DNA from: an uncultured Pseudomonas sp.
GTDB taxonomy: Bacteria > Pseudomonadota > Gammaproteobacteria > Pseudomonadales > Pseudomonadaceae
DNA: 6,628 nucleotides
Direction: 5' to 3'
Assembly (NCBI GenBank): GCA_937863915.1
Contig: CALMID010000046.1
Span: 1-6,628 of the forward strand
A program made the position numbers and the translations under genes. Under the pieces are notes generated by a model. The model saw nothing but the letters and a program-made list of their open reading frames with translations. It was not told the DNA's origin and ran no database searches. This document shows, in pieces, positions 5,239-6,628 of the stretch; within the stretch, counting starts at the first letter, position 1; each line of letters starts with the position of its first letter.

Positions 5239-6231
5239 TTACAGCCAGCGCAGCCGGCGAAACAGCAGCCACTGAGAAAGTGCCAGGACACCAATGAGGA
5301 CACAGGCCATGAAAAAGCCATAAGGATGCTCCGCGCCCGGCATGCCTCCTAAGTTGATGCCCAGCAAGCCAGTGATGAAACTCAGCGGCAGAAAGAAACA
5401 GGTGACGATACTGAGCAGGTACATGGTGCGATTCATGCCCTCGCTCATGCGCCGATGTTCCGACTCGAGCACCAGGCTGACTCGCTCGCGCAGCATTTCC
5501 AGCTCTTCCAGCTGACGCGTCAGGCGGTTGTGCAGCTCATTCCACTGCTCGGCCAGACCGCCCAGCCAGCCAAAGCCAGTGCGCGACAGTTGCGCATAGA
5601 GATCACGCTGTGGCGCCAGGAACCGGCGCAAACCGGCAGCGCGGCGACGCACCTGAAGCAGTTGCTGATGTTCCGGATGATTACGCTCATCCAACTCCAT
5701 CAGCTCCTCCTGGGTATCGAGCTGCTCCGACAGCTCGGTCATCAACTGGTCGCTCTTGTCGGTCATGGCCTCCGTAAGGCGCAGCAGCAACTCGCCGCTG
5801 GTACGCGGGCCGATGCCTTGCGCCAGCTCGGCCAGCACCTCATCGGTAGCCCGCAGCGGACGCAAGCGCAGGGAAATGACCTGGCTGGCGCTGGCAAAGA
5901 TGCGCACCGCAACCATGTCCTCGGGTTCCGCTCCGGGATTGAGGTTGACCCCACGCAGGAACAGCAGCAACTGTTCATCAGGCAGGGGCAGTAAACGTGG
6001 CCGGGTGTTTTCTTCCAGCAACAGGTCGCAGGCAAAACCGCTCAACAGGCTCTGCTCGCGCAACCAGGCCTGCGCCTGCGGATGACTGCGATCCCAGTGC
6101 AACCACAAGCTTTCGCCTGGCCCGACTTGCAGTGAAGGCAGCTCGGCGGACTCAACCTGGCGCGCGCCGCCACGGCCGTCGAGCAGTTGCGCGTGGATCA
6201 GGCCAGCCGCTGGATTGGGCTCGTCGTACAT
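5239..6231 (-). CDS. cmaX: CmaX, CorA/ZntB-family divalent cation transporter
   Basis: Inner-membrane protein of the CorA metal-ion transporter superfamily, expected to form a pentamer that moves divalent cations such as Mg2+ or Zn2+. 330 residues. The N-terminal cytoplasmic domain (about 1-150) contains SLWLHWDRSH, the LLEENTRPRLLPLPDEQLLLFLRG segment and VAVRIFASASQVISLR. Long charged helices follow (about 150-268; EELMELDERNHPEHQQLLQVRRR), forming the funnel. Two C-terminal membrane helices lie at about 270-290 and 305-324. Between them the signature GIN (291-293) with LGGMPG replaces the GMN of classical CorA and resembles the ZntB-type loop, so Zn2+ is a reasonable substrate guess. The ATG at 6231 has GGAG 5 nt upstream. 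It lies 56 bp after rraA and 60 bp before crfX, same strand. Substrate and direction cannot be told from sequence. Confidence 0.93.
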   Translation of the reverse strand: MYDEPNPAAGLIHAQLLDGRGGARQVESAELPSLQVGPGESLWLHWDRSHPQAQAWLREQSLLSGFACDLLLEENTRPRLLPLPDEQLLLFLRGVNLNPGAEPEDMVAVRIFASASQVISLRLRPLRATDEVLAELAQGIGPRTSGELLLRLTEAMTDKSDQLMTELSEQLDTQEELMELDERNHPEHQQLLQVRRRAAGLRRFLAPQRDLYAQLSRTGFGWLGGLAEQWNELHNRLTRQLEELEMLRERVSLVLESEHRRMSEGMNRTMYLLSIVTCFFLPLSFITGLLGINLGGMPGAEHPYGFFMACVLIGVLALSQWLLFRRLRWL

Positions 6232-6245
6232 GCTTGCTCCATCAG

Positions 6246-6274
6246 CCAGCAGCCCGGCAGTGCGCCGGGCCTGG
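6246..6274 (-). other. Hairpin in the rraA-cmaX gap
   Basis: GCCCGGC (6252-6258) and GCCGGGC (6264-6270) form a perfect stem with a 5-nt loop, lengthened by CCAG/CTGG (6246-6249 with 6271-6274) across a 2-nt bulge. There is no U-tract downstream on the minus strand, only the cmaX ribosome site about 8 nt on, so Rho-independent termination is unlikely. It may protect the 3' end of rraA mRNA or limit expression of cmaX. Confidence 0.45.
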
Positions 6275-6287
6275 CAACATCAACAGC

Positions 6288-6628
6288 TTACTCGGGCATT
6301 TTCAGCGGCTGCGGGGAAACGATGATGCCGTTGTTGTCGGCATAAACATATTCGCCCGGCGTGAAGGTCACGCCGCCAAAGGTCACCGGCACATTCAGAT
6401 CGCCGATATTACGCTTGTCGGTCTTCATCGGATGGCTGGCCAGCGCCTGCACGCCCAGATTGGTCTGCGCCAGGACATCAACGTCACGCACGCAACCATA
6501 GATCACCATGCCTTCCCAGCCGTTCTTGGCCGCTTTCTCGGCGATCATGTCGCCCAGCAGGGCACGGCGCAGCGAGCCACCACCATCCACCACCAATACC
6601 TTGCCATGGCCTGGCTCATCGGCCTGCG
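6288..6628 (-). CDS. rraA: RraA family protein (RNase E activity regulator / HMG aldolase-like), N-terminus beyond window
   Basis: 112 full C-terminal codons are visible of a protein usually about 160 residues long. The RraA core is clear: [21 protein letters not shown], then [22 protein letters not shown], and [30 protein letters not shown] at the end. In E. coli RraA binds RNase E and inhibits its cleavage activity. The same fold acts as 4-hydroxy-4-methyl-2-oxoglutarate aldolase, and the Arg-Asp pair in GCVRDVD corresponds to residues used for metal and substrate in those aldolases. Automatic annotation therefore often gives the aldolase name. Which activity applies here cannot be decided from the fragment. 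The apparent methionine codon at 6596 is a TTG (Leu) inside the conserved core and is not the start. Confidence 0.93.
   Translation of the reverse strand, partial: QADEPGHGKVLVVDGGGSLRRALLGDMIAEKAAKNGWEGMVIYGCVRDVDVLAQTNLGVQALASHPMKTDKRNIGDLNVPVTFGGVTFTPGEYVYADNNGIIVSPQPLKMPE

Overview
The window reads as a core chromosomal segment of a Pseudomonas-type gammaproteobacterium. OprF, SigX and the CmaX/CrfX/CmpX set match, in sequence and order, the rraA-cmaX-crfX-cmpX-sigX-oprF neighbourhood I know from Pseudomonas. The exact species cannot be fixed; differences from P. aeruginosa next to oprF suggest another lineage of the genus. Seven genes are supported, all on the minus strand, and two of them run off the window edges.

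Reading in the direction of transcription (high to low coordinates): the C-terminal part of rraA (6628-6288), the CorA/ZntB-like transporter cmaX (6231-5239), the small unknown gene crfX (5178-4933), the MscS-like channel cmpX (4930-4106), the ECF sigma factor sigX (4027-3434) and the major porin/peptidoglycan anchor oprF (3321-2284). oprF is closed by a very symmetrical intrinsic terminator (2240-2265). Gaps of 56, 60, 2, 78 and 112 bp suit one operon-like array with possible internal promoters. Functionally it looks like an envelope homeostasis module: an ion transporter, a mechanosensitive-type channel, an extracytoplasmic-function sigma factor and the porin that this sigma factor is known to drive in Pseudomonas.

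Beyond the terminator lies a gene-free stretch of about 395 bp (1845-2239), then the first 614 codons of a molybdopterin nitrate reductase of the NasA/NarB (assimilatory) type (1844-1, truncated). The stretch contains a well-formed sigma-54 (RpoN) -24/-12 element at 2053-2067 pointing at this gene, implying nitrogen control and a leader of nearly 200 nt.

No mobile element, CRISPR array, tRNA or rRNA is visible. Long plus-strand ORFs opposite nasA, oprF and others are GC-driven antisense shadows. I do not see an undescribed multi-gene system. The most useful new points are the sigma-54 promoter with long leader, a predicted 5'-terminal hairpin on oprF mRNA, the TTG start of sigX without a Shine-Dalgarno sequence, and several intergenic hairpins.
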